Both the position numbers and the translations under genes were made by a program. Shown piece by piece: positions 54,758 to 64,000 of a stretch of DNA of 64,000 nucleotides. Position 1 is the stretch's first letter; the number at the start of each line of letters is the position of its first letter. The stretch spans positions 3,127,501 to 3,191,500 of the forward strand of contig NZ_CP076853.1 in the NCBI RefSeq assembly GCF_018987265.1, written 5' to 3'. The stretch is from Rhizobium sp. WYJ-E13 (GTDB taxonomy: Bacteria > Pseudomonadota > Alphaproteobacteria > Rhizobiales > Rhizobiaceae). Below the pieces are notes generated by a model. The model was not told where the DNA came from and ran no database searches. It worked only from the letters and a program-made list of their open reading frames with translations.

Positions 54758-56110
54758 TCAGGCGGCGCTGCGTACGCTCGAAATCGTGCCGATCAGATCG
54801 TTGACTATGCGCTCGATCTGCGCCCGGTCGTCGCCTTCCGCCATGACGCGGATCAGCGGCTCGGTGCCGGACGGGCGAATGACGAGACGGCCATTCTTGG
54901 AAAGCTCGGCTTCCGCATCGGCAATCGCCTTGACCACCTGCAGGTCCTCCAGCGGCTTGCCGCCGGCAATGCGGACATTGCGCAGAAGCTGCGGCACCGG
55001 CTCGAAGCGGCGGCAGATTTCGCTGACCGTCTTGCCGGTACGCTTGACGGCCGCCAGAATCTGCAGGGCGGCAACGAGACCGTCGCCGGTCGTGCCGTAA
55101 TCCGAAAGCACGATATGGCCGGACTGCTCGCCGCCGACATTGTAATTGTGCTGGCGCATATGCTCGACGACGTAACGGTCACCGACCTTCGTGCGGGCAA
55201 GGCCGAGGCCCTTGTCCTCAAGGAAACGTTCGAGGCCAAGATTGGACATGACGGTCGCAACGATACCGTTGCCGCGCAGCTGCTGGCTCTCGGCCCAGCT
55301 TTCGGCAATGACGGCCATCAGCTGATCGCCGTCGACGATCGAGCCGTTTTCATCGACGATGATGACGCGGTCCGCATCGCCATCGAGCGCGATGCCGATA
55401 TCGGCGCGCACCTCGTCGACTTTCTTCTGCAGGGCGACCGGGCTGGTGGAGCCGCAATTCAGGTTGATGTTCGTGCCGTTCGGATCGTTGCCGATCGTCA
55501 CCACATCGGCGCCGAGCTCCCAGAGAACGGCAGGCGCCACCTTGTAGGCCGCACCATTGGCGCAATCGACCGCGACGCGAAGGCCCTGCAAGGTCACGTC
55601 GCGCGGCAAGGTGCGTTTGACGTGTTCGAGATAGCGGTAGATATCGCCGTCGACACGCTTGGCTCGGCCGATTTCCTCAGCCTTGGCAAGCTGTCCCGAT
55701 AGATCCTTGTCGAGCAGGTCCTCGATCTGTGCTTCGATGTCATCGGAGAGCTTGTAGCCGTCAGGACCGAAAAGCTTGATACCATTGTCCTGGAACGGAT
55801 TATGCGAGGCCGAAATCATTACGCCGATATCGCATCGCAGCGAACGCGTCAGCATGGCAACAGCAGGGGTCGGAATAGGGCCGAGCAAGAACACGTCCAG
55901 TCCCGCCGCGGTAAAGCCCGCCACGAGGGCATTCTCCAGCATGTATCCTGACAGGCGCGTGTCCTTGCCGATCACCACACGATGACGGTGAGCGCCGTTA
56001 CGGAAAATTGTTCCTGCCGCGATGCCGACCCGCATCGCAAGGTCCGGCGTCATGGGGAAGATATTGGCTTGGCCTCGGATGCCGTCCGTCCCAAAATAGC
56101 GTCTTTTCAT
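54758..56110 (-). CDS. glmM: Phosphoglucosamine mutase
   Basis: A 450-residue enzyme that converts glucosamine 6-phosphate to glucosamine 1-phosphate for peptidoglycan and LPS. The N-terminal [14 protein letters not shown], active-site serine in [15 protein letters not shown], metal loop DGDADR and C-terminal [15 protein letters not shown] are diagnostic. ATG 56110 has AGGAG 8 bases upstream. It follows ftsH on the same strand, as in other bacteria, but a strong terminator lies between them, so glmM has its own promoter. Confidence 0.96.
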   Translation of the reverse strand: MKRRYFGTDGIRGQANIFPMTPDLAMRVGIAAGTIFRNGAHRHRVVIGKDTRLSGYMLENALVAGFTAAGLDVFLLGPIPTPAVAMLTRSLRCDIGVMISASHNPFQDNGIKLFGPDGYKLSDDIEAQIEDLLDKDLSGQLAKAEEIGRAKRVDGDIYRYLEHVKRTLPRDVTLQGLRVAVDCANGAAYKVAPAVLWELGADVVTIGNDPNGTNINLNCGSTSPVALQKKVDEVRADIGIALDGDADRVIIVDENGSIVDGDQLMAVIAESWAESQQLRGNGIVATVMSNLGLERFLEDKGLGLARTKVGDRYVVEHMRQHNYNVGGEQSGHIVLSDYGTTGDGLVAALQILAAVKRTGKTVSEICRRFEPVPQLLRNVRIAGGKPLEDLQVVKAIADAEAELSKNGRLVIRPSGTEPLIRVMAEGDDRAQIERIVNDLIGTISSVRSAA

Positions 56111-56297
56111 ATGCACTCCTGCGCTTTCCGCGCGCCGTAGAAGCTTACGCATTCCTCAAGCAAGAATCCGGCTTCAAAGATTGGTGCTGCGCCCAAAATC
56201 TTGATCAGACTTGTCTTTAATCAGCGGAATGCCACAAAACCGCGTAACCGGCACGTAAATTACCAAGAAAGCTGATTATATCCTGTTACTAATATTA

Positions 56298-56332
56298 AAA
56301 GGGCCGGATTCCCTGTGGAAATCCGGCCCTTT
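56298..56332 (-). terminator. Terminator after ftsH
   Basis: AAAGGGCCGGATT/AATCCGGCCCTTT form a perfect 13-bp stem with a 9-base loop, followed on the minus strand by TTTTAATATT. Confidence 0.93.
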
Positions 56333-56352
56333 AAGCAAATTCCTGCTCAATT

Positions 56353-58284
56353 TCAGTGAGGCTGAGGTTCCAGCCCACCCTCGGGTTCATCACCCTTGGA
56401 AGCTGGGCGCACACCGGCCTTCGGCACGGCCGAGCCGCGGCTCGGAGGCGAATCATCGCCAAGATCGCGTGCAGGCTTTTCGCCACGGATCAGCGCTTTG
56501 ATCTCTTCGCCGGTCAGCGTCTCGTATTCGAGCAGGCCTTCGGCGAGCGCGACGAACTCGTCATGCTTTTCCGTCAGGATCGTGCGGGCTTGGGTATAAG
56601 CCTCGTCGATCAGGCGACGCACTTCATTGTCGATCTTCTGCGCGGTCGCTTCGGAGACATTCTTCGATTGCGAGACGGAATGACCGAGGAAGACCTCCTG
56701 CTGGTTCTCGCCATAAGCAACCTGGCCGAGCTCATCGGAGAAGCCCCACTGGGTGACCATCGCACGGGCAAGCTTGGTCGCCTGCTCAATGTCGGAGGAG
56801 GCACCCGAAGTGATGTTCTCCTTGCCGAAGGTCAGCTCTTCGGCGACACGGCCACCCATCATGATGCAAAGGCGCGAGATCATCCATTTGTAGCTCATCG
56901 AGTAGCGGTCGCCCTCAGGAAGCTGCATGACCATGCCGAGCGCACGGCCGCGCGGAATGATCGTTGCCTTGTGCAACGGATCGGCGACGGCTACGTTGAG
57001 CGCAGTGATGGCGTGACCGGCCTCGTGATAAGCGGTGAGCTTCTTTTCCGCTTCGGTCATGGCCGAAGAGCGGCGCTCGGCGCCCATCATGATCTTGTCC
57101 TTGGCGTCTTCGAATTCCTGCATGGTCACGACGCGCTTGTTGCGGCGGGCGGCCATCAGAGCAGCTTCGTTGACGAGGTTCATCAGGTCGGCGCCCGAGA
57201 AGCCGGGCGTGCCGCGAGCCAAGACCTTGAGATCGACATTCGGCGCCAGCGGAACGTTGCGGGCATGAACCTTCAGGATACGTTCGCGGCCGACGATGTC
57301 AGGGTTCGGAACGACGACCTGGCGGTCGAAACGGCCCGGACGCAAGAGTGCCGGATCGAGAACGTCGGGACGGTTGGTCGCGGCGATCAGGATGATGCCT
57401 TCATTGGCCTCGAAGCCGTCCATCTCGACGAGCAACTGGTTCAGCGTCTGCTCACGTTCATCGTTACCGCCGCCGAGACCGGCGCCACGATGGCGACCGA
57501 CGGCGTCGATTTCGTCGATGAAGATGATGCACGGTGCATTCTTCTTCGCCTGCTCGAACATGTCGCGGACGCGGCTTGCACCGACGCCGACGAACATTTC
57601 CACGAAATCCGAACCGGAAATGGTGAAGAACGGAACATTGGCTTCGCCGGCGACCGAGCGGGCGAGCAGCGTCTTACCGGTACCCGGAGGGCCGACGAGC
57701 AGCACGCCGCGCGGAATCTTACCGCCGAGACGCTGGAACTTCTGCGGGTCGCGCAGGAATTCGACGATCTCTTCCAGGTCCTGCTTGGCTTCATCCACAC
57801 CGGCGACGTCGTCAAAGGTCACACGGCCATGCGCCTCGGTCAGAAGCTTGGCCTTGGATTTGCCGAAACCCATCGCGCCACGCGAACCACCCTGCATCTG
57901 GCGCATGAAGAACAGCCAGACACCGAGGATCAAGAGCATCGGCAGCAGCGTCCCGAGATAGCTCAGGAAGCCGGAAGAACCATCGGTTTCCGGGCGCGCA
58001 GTGACGGCGACATTCTTGCCCTGCAGGCGCTCGAGCAGATTGTCGTCAATGACGGGCGAATAGGTCTGGAAGGTATTGTTGTTTTCCAGATATGTCCCGG
58101 TCAGCCTGTTACCGGTGACCACGACATCCTTCACCCGGCCCGCATCAACCTCACGCAGGAACTGCGAATAAGGGATTTCGCGGGAACCCGTCTGCGCCGG
58201 AGCCGTCTGGAACATACTGAAGAGGGCAATCAGCAGCAACGCTATGATCGCCCACAATGCGAAATTACGTAAGTTAGGGTTCAT
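56353..58284 (-). CDS. ftsH: ATP-dependent zinc metalloprotease FtsH
   Basis: A 643-residue inner-membrane AAA+ protease degrading misfolded membrane proteins and regulators. It has two transmembrane helices (about 5-25 and 102-120), Walker [10 protein letters not shown], Walker [12 protein letters not shown], the second region of homology [19 protein letters not shown] and zinc motif HEAGH (about residue 420). The C-terminus is a disordered Pro/Gly tail. ATG 58284 opens [11 protein letters not shown], the usual start. It lies downstream of tilS on the same strand. Confidence 0.97.
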   Translation of the reverse strand: MNPNLRNFALWAIIALLLIALFSMFQTAPAQTGSREIPYSQFLREVDAGRVKDVVVTGNRLTGTYLENNNTFQTYSPVIDDNLLERLQGKNVAVTARPETDGSSGFLSYLGTLLPMLLILGVWLFFMRQMQGGSRGAMGFGKSKAKLLTEAHGRVTFDDVAGVDEAKQDLEEIVEFLRDPQKFQRLGGKIPRGVLLVGPPGTGKTLLARSVAGEANVPFFTISGSDFVEMFVGVGASRVRDMFEQAKKNAPCIIFIDEIDAVGRHRGAGLGGGNDEREQTLNQLLVEMDGFEANEGIILIAATNRPDVLDPALLRPGRFDRQVVVPNPDIVGRERILKVHARNVPLAPNVDLKVLARGTPGFSGADLMNLVNEAALMAARRNKRVVTMQEFEDAKDKIMMGAERRSSAMTEAEKKLTAYHEAGHAITALNVAVADPLHKATIIPRGRALGMVMQLPEGDRYSMSYKWMISRLCIMMGGRVAEELTFGKENITSGASSDIEQATKLARAMVTQWGFSDELGQVAYGENQQEVFLGHSVSQSKNVSEATAQKIDNEVRRLIDEAYTQARTILTEKHDEFVALAEGLLEYETLTGEEIKALIRGEKPARDLGDDSPPSRGSAVPKAGVRPASKGDEPEGGLEPQPH

Positions 58285-58381
58285 CGAACTCCCCAGCACT
58301 GGACAGTCACCTCATGGCGGCCGTCATATTTGGTCTCTAACATAGGGTTGCGCCAAGCCATTGCCAAGGCGATCCACTCTG

Positions 58382-59848
58382 TCAGATCGTTTTTCCGTCA
58401 ATACTTCTTAAAGGCGGCTCCGCATAGGGCACCCTTGAGAAAACTGCCGAAAGCCTGTCGGCAAAGGTGAAATCAAATCGTGTCAAAAACCGGTCGAAAG
58501 GGGCAAAATAGGGCGCCAAATCGACGGATCGGACGGATTCTGAAGCTAAATAAGCTCCTTCTGCGGACAAGGCGGGCGCCGAGGCGATTGCGCGCTTCCA
58601 TGCTGCTTTGGGAAGGTGCCCAAAATGATGCTCCCTCATTCCTGTGCTTGTCACAGGAATCCAGCCACCGCGCGTCCGCGCGGTGAATGACTCCATATGC
58701 AGCGAAAGAGAGTCTTCCGTGCCCAAGGACTTGGACACGCTGGAATCCTGTGACAAGCGCAGGAATGAGGGGGAGTGTGTGGCCGCGGCTTCGATTGCGA
58801 TCGAGGCCACCGACCCATTGCGTACCGCGAACCGTCCATCCCAAACCCCGGCCTCTCCCGGCCGAAGCACCAACGGCAATATTCCCCGGCTCTCCCGCGC
58901 CAGATATAGCCCATCACGCCGCAGATCGAATACCACCCTGCCGACAGTCATTCGCCCCGGCTTGCCACCAACAGCGAACGCAAGAAGCCACTCCATCTGC
59001 ACCCTCCCCGGCACAAACGGCTGCCCGCCGAAAACGGCAGCCAGGCGGCCGAGCGCATAATCGAGGACGGCGCGATCCTGCTTCAGGCCGTCAGGCATCA
59101 CTTGCCCGAGCAGGCCGCCATGAAGCCTGAGATATCGATCCAGCCATTCGGCTCCCTCGGACGCAAGAGCCAGCCGCTCCTGCCCGGCCTCGCGCATCTC
59201 TCTCTCTGCATCGGCTTCGGCCGATAGCTGCCTGCGCGTCCGCACGCGTTCATATTTCATATCCTCGTTGCTGGGATCGTCGATCCACGACACGCCTCGT
59301 GCGCTCAGGAAAGCGCGAATATCGGTACGGGTGGAGAAAAGCAGCGGCCGCAGGATCCAAAAGCGCCGGTCGAAGAGCACCGCATCGGCAATGCCCGTCG
59401 AAACCTGCTCCGTCCGCATCCCCCGCATCCGTAGCGTCTCGCGCTGATCGTCGGCCGTATGCCCGGTGACGATGAGGTTGGCTTCAAACGCTTCCGCCGC
59501 CTCGGCGAGAAGACCGTAACGCGCCTCACGCGCGGCGGCCATGATGCCGGTTTTCGGCTTCGCGTTCTGCCAGACCATCGTCCGGTGCGGAATGCCGAGC
59601 GATGCGCAGAGGGCTGCGACCTGACGCGCCTCGTCTGCGGATTCGGGGCGCAGCGCGTGGTCGATGGTCGCGGCGCAAAGAGAAATGGAAAGATTGGGAG
59701 CGGCCTTCAGCGCTTCAGAAAGCAGGAGAAGCAGGCCGGTGGAATCGCTTCCGCCTGAAATCGCGACCAGAATGCGCGCAGGCGTCTTCAGCGAGGTGAG
59801 GAAACGGTCGACTGCCGCCTCAGGGGAGATGGGCTCCTCCGGAAACAA
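58382..59848 (-). CDS. tilS: tRNA(Ile)-lysidine synthase with an in-frame palindromic repeat
   Basis: A 488-residue enzyme that changes C34 of tRNA-Ile(CAU) to lysidine. The PP-loop is VAISGGSDSTGLLLLL (about residues 28-43), with DHALRPES and TGHTADDQRETLRMRG following. Residues about 359-406 are encoded by an inverted-repeat element and are absent from TilS domains known to me. The TTG start at 59848 has TGAGGT 8 bases upstream, overlapping the cpoB stop. The frame is intact through the insertion, so the protein may still work. Confidence 0.92.
   Translation of the reverse strand: MFPEEPISPEAAVDRFLTSLKTPARILVAISGGSDSTGLLLLLSEALKAAPNLSISLCAATIDHALRPESADEARQVAALCASLGIPHRTMVWQNAKPKTGIMAAAREARYGLLAEAAEAFEANLIVTGHTADDQRETLRMRGMRTEQVSTGIADAVLFDRRFWILRPLLFSTRTDIRAFLSARGVSWIDDPSNEDMKYERVRTRRQLSAEADAEREMREAGQERLALASEGAEWLDRYLRLHGGLLGQVMPDGLKQDRAVLDYALGRLAAVFGGQPFVPGRVQMEWLLAFAVGGKPGRMTVGRVVFDLRRDGLYLARESRGILPLVLRPGEAGVWDGRFAVRNGSVASIAIEAAATHSPSFLRLSQDSSVSKSLGTEDSLSLHMESFTARTRGGWIPVTSTGMREHHFGHLPKAAWKRAIASAPALSAEGAYLASESVRSVDLAPYFAPFDRFLTRFDFTFADRLSAVFSRVPYAEPPLRSIDGKTI
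58631..58774. repeat. Palindromic repeat element inside tilS
   Basis: The arms at 58631-58665 and 58739-58774 are inverted copies of about 34 bases (CTCATTCCTGTGCTTGTCAC; 2 substitutions plus a 1-2 base indel). Between them are CACCGCGCG-TC-CGCGCGGTG and GACTC/GAGTC pairs. The length is about 144 bases and tilS reads through without a stop. Similar palindromic units are common in rhizobial intergenic regions. Confidence 0.8.
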
Positions 59849-59859
59849 ACCGGAAGACC

Positions 59860-60885
59860 TCAGCAGGCGAGACGCTTCTGTTCGCTCGCAACCTTGTTTA
59901 TGACGGCGCGGGAAGCCTTCGGATAGCGCTTGGAAACTTCGCGCAGCGTCGCACAGGCAGTCTCGGTATTGTCGAGCGCGGCAAGCGACATGCCCAGCTT
60001 CAGCAGCATCTCCGGCGCCTTTTCGGAGGTACCATATTTCTGATGAGCGTTCAGGAAGGTCTTCGCCGCCTCATTGAACTTGCCCTGGGAATAAAGTGCT
60101 TCACCCAACCAGAAATTCGCGTCCGGAGTCCGTGCGCTGTTCGGATAGCGGCCGATATACTGCGTGAATTCCTGTTCGGCAATGTTGTAATCGCCGGAAA
60201 GCACGTGACCATAGGCGGCCTTGTATTGATCGGATTCGCTGCCGAGCGAAGCTGTCTGCTGCGGTGCGGTTACGCCTGGAAGACTATTGCCCTTCGGCGC
60301 AGTATCCGGAAGCGGCGCGGAACCGACCGTTGCACCTTGATTCACCGAACCGCCGATCTGGTTGCCGTTCTGGTCGAAATCCATGGAGCCCAGCTCGCGC
60401 GGCGGCTGGCCGAGGCCCTCATTGACCGGCACATCGGTGGAGGGAGCCGTTTCGGCTCCCTGCGGGGCTTGGATGACCTTGGCGATATCGTCGCCACCGC
60501 CTGATGCCGGCGGAGCGACATCTGCCTCGCTCTTTTTCACCGGCGCCTTGGCACCGCCACCACCGCTTGCTCCGCCCGTCTTTTCGAGTTGCTGGAAGCG
60601 GAATTCGTTGTCTTCCTGCTGCTTGCGGATCGTCTCCTGCATCTGGAGGAGCTGATAGCTCATTTCCTCGATACGACCGTTCAACTGCCGCATCTGATCT
60701 TCCATCTGCTGGATACGGATTTCCGCGCCGCTGCTCTGCACCTCGACGACGGGCGCTGCCGGCTGGCTCTGTTGCGCGGATTGGCCGCCGATATGCAAGC
60801 CGAAGAACGAAGCGGAATACGCCGCTCGCTCGCTCCCGGTCACGGCCGCAAGGCACAGCATGCCTGCCACGACTAGTTTCTTCAT
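59860..60885 (-). CDS. cpoB: Tol-Pal system protein CpoB (YbgF)
   Basis: A 341-residue periplasmic protein: signal peptide (MKKLVVAGMLCLAAV), an N-terminal coiled coil (about 50-100; IQQMEDQMRQLNGRIEEMSY), a Gly/Pro-rich linker and C-terminal TPR repeats (DQYKAAYGHVLSGDYNIAEQEF; PDANFWLGEALYSQGKFNEAA). It links peptidoglycan synthesis to Tol-driven outer-membrane constriction. ATG 60885 is chosen because it begins the signal peptide; the upstream open frame is spurious. A terminator separates it from pal. Confidence 0.93.
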   Translation of the reverse strand: MKKLVVAGMLCLAAVTGSERAAYSASFFGLHIGGQSAQQSQPAAPVVEVQSSGAEIRIQQMEDQMRQLNGRIEEMSYQLLQMQETIRKQQEDNEFRFQQLEKTGGASGGGGAKAPVKKSEADVAPPASGGGDDIAKVIQAPQGAETAPSTDVPVNEGLGQPPRELGSMDFDQNGNQIGGSVNQGATVGSAPLPDTAPKGNSLPGVTAPQQTASLGSESDQYKAAYGHVLSGDYNIAEQEFTQYIGRYPNSARTPDANFWLGEALYSQGKFNEAAKTFLNAHQKYGTSEKAPEMLLKLGMSLAALDNTETACATLREVSKRYPKASRAVINKVASEQKRLAC

Positions 60886-60984
60886 TTGTATCGTCCTGTC
60901 CCAGTGATTCTTCGCGCCTCGATGGCACGAACAGGAGATTTTTCCAACTGCTTTCAAAAAGCAACGGAGTCTGGCCAAAGTGTG

Positions 60985-61019
60985 GTCAAAAAGAAAGGCG
61001 GCCCGCAAAGGACCGCCTT
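60985..61019 (-). terminator. Terminator after pal
   Basis: AAGGCGGCCC with GGACCGCCTT form a 10-bp stem with one mismatch (60995-61019), followed on the minus strand by TTTCTTTTTGACC. Confidence 0.8.
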
Positions 61020-61044
61020 CTCAAATTCCGGGTTTTGCCGGAAA

Positions 61045-61575
61045 TTACATGCCTGCGCCGCCGAGAACGGTGACTGCGCGGCGGTTCTGTGACCAGCAGG
61101 AAATATCGTCGCAGACGGCGACCGGACGTTCCTTGCCGTAGGAGATCGTCTTCATGCGCTGGGCCGGCACGCCGCGCGAAGCGAGATAATCCTTGGCCGC
61201 TGCCGCGCGGCGAGCGCCGAGAGCAAGGTTGTATTCGCGCGTGCCGCGCTCGTCGGCATGGCCTTCGACGGTGATTGCATAGTTCGGGTAGCGGGCGAGC
61301 CACTGTGCCTGACGGTCGAGCGTCTGGGCGGCATCGGCGCGGATCGACGTGGAGTCGGTGTCGAAGAAGATGCGGTCGCCGACATTGACCGTGAAGTCCT
61401 GGGCAGAGCCCGGCGTTGCCGCACCGGCACCGAGGCCGAGATCACCGGCGCTGTTCGGCACGTTCTTCTTGTTGGCGCAGCTCGCAAGAGCGAGACCGGC
61501 GACAAGCGCGATCATGACGGGGTTACGGGCGAAATTCTGCATGCGGCTCATTGCCGGGGTGTGAATTCGGCTCAT
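61045..61575 (-). CDS. pal: Peptidoglycan-associated lipoprotein Pal
   Basis: A 176-residue outer-membrane lipoprotein with lipobox LASC and an OmpA-like peptidoglycan-binding domain (VGDRIFFDTDSTSI; ITVEGHADERGTREYNLALGARRAAA; SYGKERP). It anchors the outer membrane to peptidoglycan and binds TolB. GGAG lies 9 bases before ATG 61575. A second in-frame ATG 24 bases on (MSRMQNF) repeats part of the first (MSRIHTP), suggesting a small duplication at the N-terminus. Confidence 0.94.
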   Translation of the reverse strand: MSRIHTPAMSRMQNFARNPVMIALVAGLALASCANKKNVPNSAGDLGLGAGAATPGSAQDFTVNVGDRIFFDTDSTSIRADAAQTLDRQAQWLARYPNYAITVEGHADERGTREYNLALGARRAAAAKDYLASRGVPAQRMKTISYGKERPVAVCDDISCWSQNRRAVTVLGGAGM

Positions 61576-61733
61576 GGCCGGGTCTCCTTGCGACTTCAAT
61601 CAGGGTTTCCGGACAGTAACCGCACTCGGTTAACCGGCCATCAAAGTTTATGGTTAACAATTCGTTGATTTCACCCTGCATCGCCCATTTTCAGGACTTT
61701 GCGGCGACATGAAGGCGAATTTCGGCCTCTCCA

Positions 61734-63044
61734 CTACTCCAGAAGCGGCGACCAGGCCGGGTCCGAACCATAGGCCGGCGTCTTGATGGCCTGTTCATTA
61801 TAGCCCGTGAGATCGATCGAATAGAGCTGCGGACCACCCGCGCCTGCTGCCTGGCGGAAGAACATGATGACGCGGCCATTCGGCGCCCAGGTCGGGCCTT
61901 CATTATGGAAACCAGTGGTCAGAATACGCTCGCCCGAGCCATCCGGCTTCATGACGCCGATCGAGAACTTGCCGCCCGACTGCTTGGTGAAGGCGATCAG
62001 ATCGCCGCGCGGCGACCAGACCGGCGTGGAGTATCGGCCATCACCGAAGGAAATGCGGGTCTGGCCCGAACCATCGGCATTCATGACATAGATCTGCGAC
62101 TGTCCGCCGCGGTCACTTTCGAAGGCGATACGGTTGCCGTCAGGCGAATAGGAGGGCGACGTGTCGATGGCCGCCGTCGAGGTCAGACGGGTCGTCGTGC
62201 GCGAACGCAGGTCCATCGTATAGATGTTGGAATTGCCTTCCTGCTGCAGGCTCATGATGACCTTCTGGCCATCGGGAGAGAAGCGCGGCGAAAAGGTCAT
62301 GCCCGGGAAGTTGCCGACCACTTCACGCTGTCCGGTTTCGAGCTGCAGCAGATAAACGCGCGGCTGCTGGTTGGCGAAGGACATGTAGGTCACTTCCTGC
62401 CGGTTCGGCGAGAAGCGCGGCGTCAGCACGAGGTCACTGCCATCCGTCAGCATGCGCACGTTGAAGCCATCCTGATCCATGATCGCCAGCTGGCGCTTGC
62501 GCTGCTGCTTGGTGCCGGATTCGGAAACGAAGACGACACGGGTATCGAAATAGCCCTCTTCGCCGGTGATCTGCTTATAGATCGCATCAGCGATAATATG
62601 GGCGACACGGCGCCAGTTCTCGGGCTGCGTGTAGAACTGCTGGCCGGTCATCTGCTGACCGGCGAACGGATCCCAGAGGCGGAATTCAGCACGAAGGCGG
62701 CCATCCGCTTCCTGCGTCACACGACCGGTCACGAGTGCCTGGGCATTGATGACCTTCCAATCCTCGAAGCGTGGCGAAGCATCGGGATTGGAGATCTTCT
62801 CAATAAAGGCCGTCTTGTTGATCGGCGCAAACAGGCCGGATCGCTGCAGGTCGGCTGCGATCACTTGTGAGACCTGCGCGCCCATATTGCCCTGCAGGAA
62901 GTCCGTCACCGCGATCGGCAACGGCTGGACATTACCTTTTCGGATGTCGATGGTCACCAGCGCATTCGCCGGCGTCGCGAAGACGGCCGCAGTCATCAGG
63001 CCAGCGGCGACCATGATGGCGCGGAAGAAGGAACACTTTGTCAT
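61734..63044 (-). CDS. tolB: Tol-Pal translocation protein TolB
   Basis: A 436-residue periplasmic protein with signal peptide (cleavage about ATPANA, residue 28), an N-terminal TolB_N domain ([13 protein letters not shown]) and a C-terminal six-blade propeller made of repeats such as [29 protein letters not shown] and [14 protein letters not shown]. It links Pal to the TolA-TolQR motor. The gene precedes pal on the same strand with a 158-base gap. Confidence 0.96.
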   Translation of the reverse strand: MTKCSFFRAIMVAAGLMTAAVFATPANALVTIDIRKGNVQPLPIAVTDFLQGNMGAQVSQVIAADLQRSGLFAPINKTAFIEKISNPDASPRFEDWKVINAQALVTGRVTQEADGRLRAEFRLWDPFAGQQMTGQQFYTQPENWRRVAHIIADAIYKQITGEEGYFDTRVVFVSESGTKQQRKRQLAIMDQDGFNVRMLTDGSDLVLTPRFSPNRQEVTYMSFANQQPRVYLLQLETGQREVVGNFPGMTFSPRFSPDGQKVIMSLQQEGNSNIYTMDLRSRTTTRLTSTAAIDTSPSYSPDGNRIAFESDRGGQSQIYVMNADGSGQTRISFGDGRYSTPVWSPRGDLIAFTKQSGGKFSIGVMKPDGSGERILTTGFHNEGPTWAPNGRVIMFFRQAAGAGGPQLYSIDLTGYNEQAIKTPAYGSDPAWSPLLE

Positions 63045-63064
63045 ACCAAACAGCCTTTCAGCAT

Positions 63065-63478
63065 CTATGGAGTCGGATCGCTGGGTTCGAAGCGCAGGAC
63101 GACTTCTTTCCAGGACTCGTATTTGTCTTTCGGAAGCATGATGAACGGCGATGCGCGTTGCACTGTACGGAGAGCCGCAGCCGACAAACTTTGTCGTGCG
63201 GCCTCATCGCCGCCTGAAGCCGTCACGAGGGGCGACTCTTTGATCGCGCCAGTCCTGCTAAGCTTCAGGTGAACGGTGATCAGAACCTGGTCATCGTCCA
63301 GCAAGCCCGCAGGGATATTGAAATACGTCGCTACCGCCTGCTGGATCGCCGCAGCCGACGCGTCGGCTGTTGCTGCCCCGGCTGACTGTGCCGGTGCCGC
63401 AGAGGCGCAGCCCAGAATCGTGCCAAGCACTAGGACGGCTGCAAGGGATTTGTTGCCATGGGACAGGTCCGTCAGCAT
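63065..63478 (-). CDS. Free-standing TolA C-terminal-domain protein (paralogue)
   Basis: A 137-residue protein with an N-terminal export signal ([20 protein letters not shown]) and a body that matches the C-terminal domain of the preceding tolA: both end in MLPKDKY(E/D)(S/A)W, then EV-L-F-PS, and share VH(L/M)KL(S/D). It lacks the membrane anchor and the long helical domain. The ATG follows the tolA TAG directly, so it is co-transcribed. It may bind Pal/TolB or the outer membrane without the motor; LGC could be a weak lipobox. Confidence 0.75.
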   Translation of the reverse strand: MLTDLSHGNKSLAAVLVLGTILGCASAAPAQSAGAATADASAAAIQQAVATYFNIPAGLLDDDQVLITVHLKLSRTGAIKESPLVTASGGDEAARQSLSAAALRTVQRASPFIMLPKDKYESWKEVVLRFEPSDPTP

Positions 63479-64000
63479 CTAGATTCCCATGCTGCTCGGA
63501 TCGAAGTTCAATTCGACCTCATTCCAAGCGTCATACTTGTCCTTCGGAAGCATCGAGAAGGGCGCGGATTTCATGACGGCTCTGTAGGCGCCGCTTTCCA
63601 GCGCACGTCGCGTGGAATCGCTGCTGCTACCACCTGAGGACTCAACTTCAGGCTGGCCGATAATGTTACCATCCTTATCGAGCTTCATATGTACCCTGAT
63701 GACCATGCCGGAAAGCCCTTCCATTCCGGGGGTGATCAGCCAATTACCCTCGATCAAACCTTGCAGCGCATTCTCTTCGCTTTGGCTGAGTTTCGAGCCG
63801 CCCGTGCTCTTCTTCGCACCCAACGATGCCTCCTGAGTCGAGCGCTTCGCACCACCGGCAGACGGATCAGTCTTATTCAGCAGCGCAGAAATCTCATCGG
63901 CGTTGAAGTCGCTCTTCATCGACGAAGCGGATTTCGCCACTTCGCGCTTCTGATCATCCTTCTTCTTGTCAGTCGGCTTTTCAGCAGCCTTCGGCTGATC
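63479..64000 (-). CDS. tolA: Cell envelope protein TolA, C-terminal part
   Basis: The frame is open to the end of the window, so the N-terminal anchor lies outside. The visible 173 residues start in the charged helical domain (KAAEKPTDKKKDDQKREVAK), then a linker and the C-terminal domain (MVIRVHMKLDKDGNIIGQPEVESSG; PFSMLPKDKYDAWNEVEL). TolA spans the periplasm and passes the energy of TolQR to TolB-Pal. The apparent GTG within the window (63940) is internal, not the true start. Confidence 0.9.
   Translation of the reverse strand, partial: DQPKAAEKPTDKKKDDQKREVAKSASSMKSDFNADEISALLNKTDPSAGGAKRSTQEASLGAKKSTGGSKLSQSEENALQGLIEGNWLITPGMEGLSGMVIRVHMKLDKDGNIIGQPEVESSGGSSSDSTRRALESGAYRAVMKSAPFSMLPKDKYDAWNEVELNFDPSSMGI

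Noticed and set aside
56356..58272. 638-codon plus-strand open frame opposite ftsH
   Set aside because: It is a shadow of the GC-rich ftsH gene with His/Asp/Arg-rich nonsense and no ribosome binding site.
58382..59848. tilS as a pseudogene
   Set aside because: The repeat insertion is in frame, no internal stop occurs, and the PP-loop and C-terminal regions are present.

Overview
This 64 kb stretch looks like chromosome of a Rhizobiales bacterium of the Rhizobium/Agrobacterium clade. The support is the gene order tolA-tolB-pal-cpoB-tilS-ftsH-glmM, a CbtB-CbtA cobalt system behind a cobalamin riboswitch, DctB/DctD-like and TctABC systems, a DUF982 gene, RIME-type palindromic repeats, and uniformly GC-rich coding with alphaproteobacterial codon use. 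No phage, plasmid, insertion sequence or CRISPR array was seen.

Layout. 1-4 kb: end of a pseudouridine synthase, a phosphoribosyltransferase, an SLC13-type permease and a purC paralogue. 4-10.8 kb: a TetR regulator and a complete tripartite RND efflux operon closed by a strong terminator. 10.9-18.4 kb: a LacI regulator with its own palindromic operator, a four-gene PotD-type ABC importer, a nucleoside hydrolase and an adenine deaminase, which together read as a purine nucleoside uptake and breakdown operon. 18.4-26.4 kb, minus strand: an M20 amidohydrolase, a TctCBA tricarboxylate-type transporter and a DctB/DctD-like two-component pair, with a palindrome between regulator and transporter that resembles DctD sites. 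26.4-30.6 kb: a sulfite-oxidase-like molybdoenzyme, the riboswitch-controlled cbtB-cbtA pair, a histidine phosphatase and small membrane proteins. 30.6-40 kb: a GGDEF-EAL protein, acetate kinase and phosphoketolase, a LysR regulator, a universal stress protein, several small genes and a tRNA-Met. FNR/FixK-type boxes precede xfp and the usp gene, which suggests a low-oxygen theme. 40-49 kb: mnmA, a DMT permease, a 33-residue exported peptide gene, a divergent TDT permease/LysR pair, a D-lactate dehydrogenase-like enzyme and a PAS-GGDEF-EAL protein. 49-54.4 kb: serA and serC with a structured serC leader, a quinone reductase/TetR pair around three 14-bp iterons, and an outer-membrane beta-barrel. 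54.7-64 kb, minus strand: glmM, ftsH, tilS, cpoB, pal, tolB, a free-standing TolA C-terminal-domain protein and the end of tolA.

The observations most worth follow-up are an in-frame palindromic repeat inside tilS, the extra TolA C-terminal-domain gene, the purine operon built on a PotD-like rather than a BMP-like importer, the iterons that overlap a TetR start codon, and a 33-residue signal-peptide gene with its own ribosome binding site and terminator. Homology calls are from recognised motifs only; no database search was possible.
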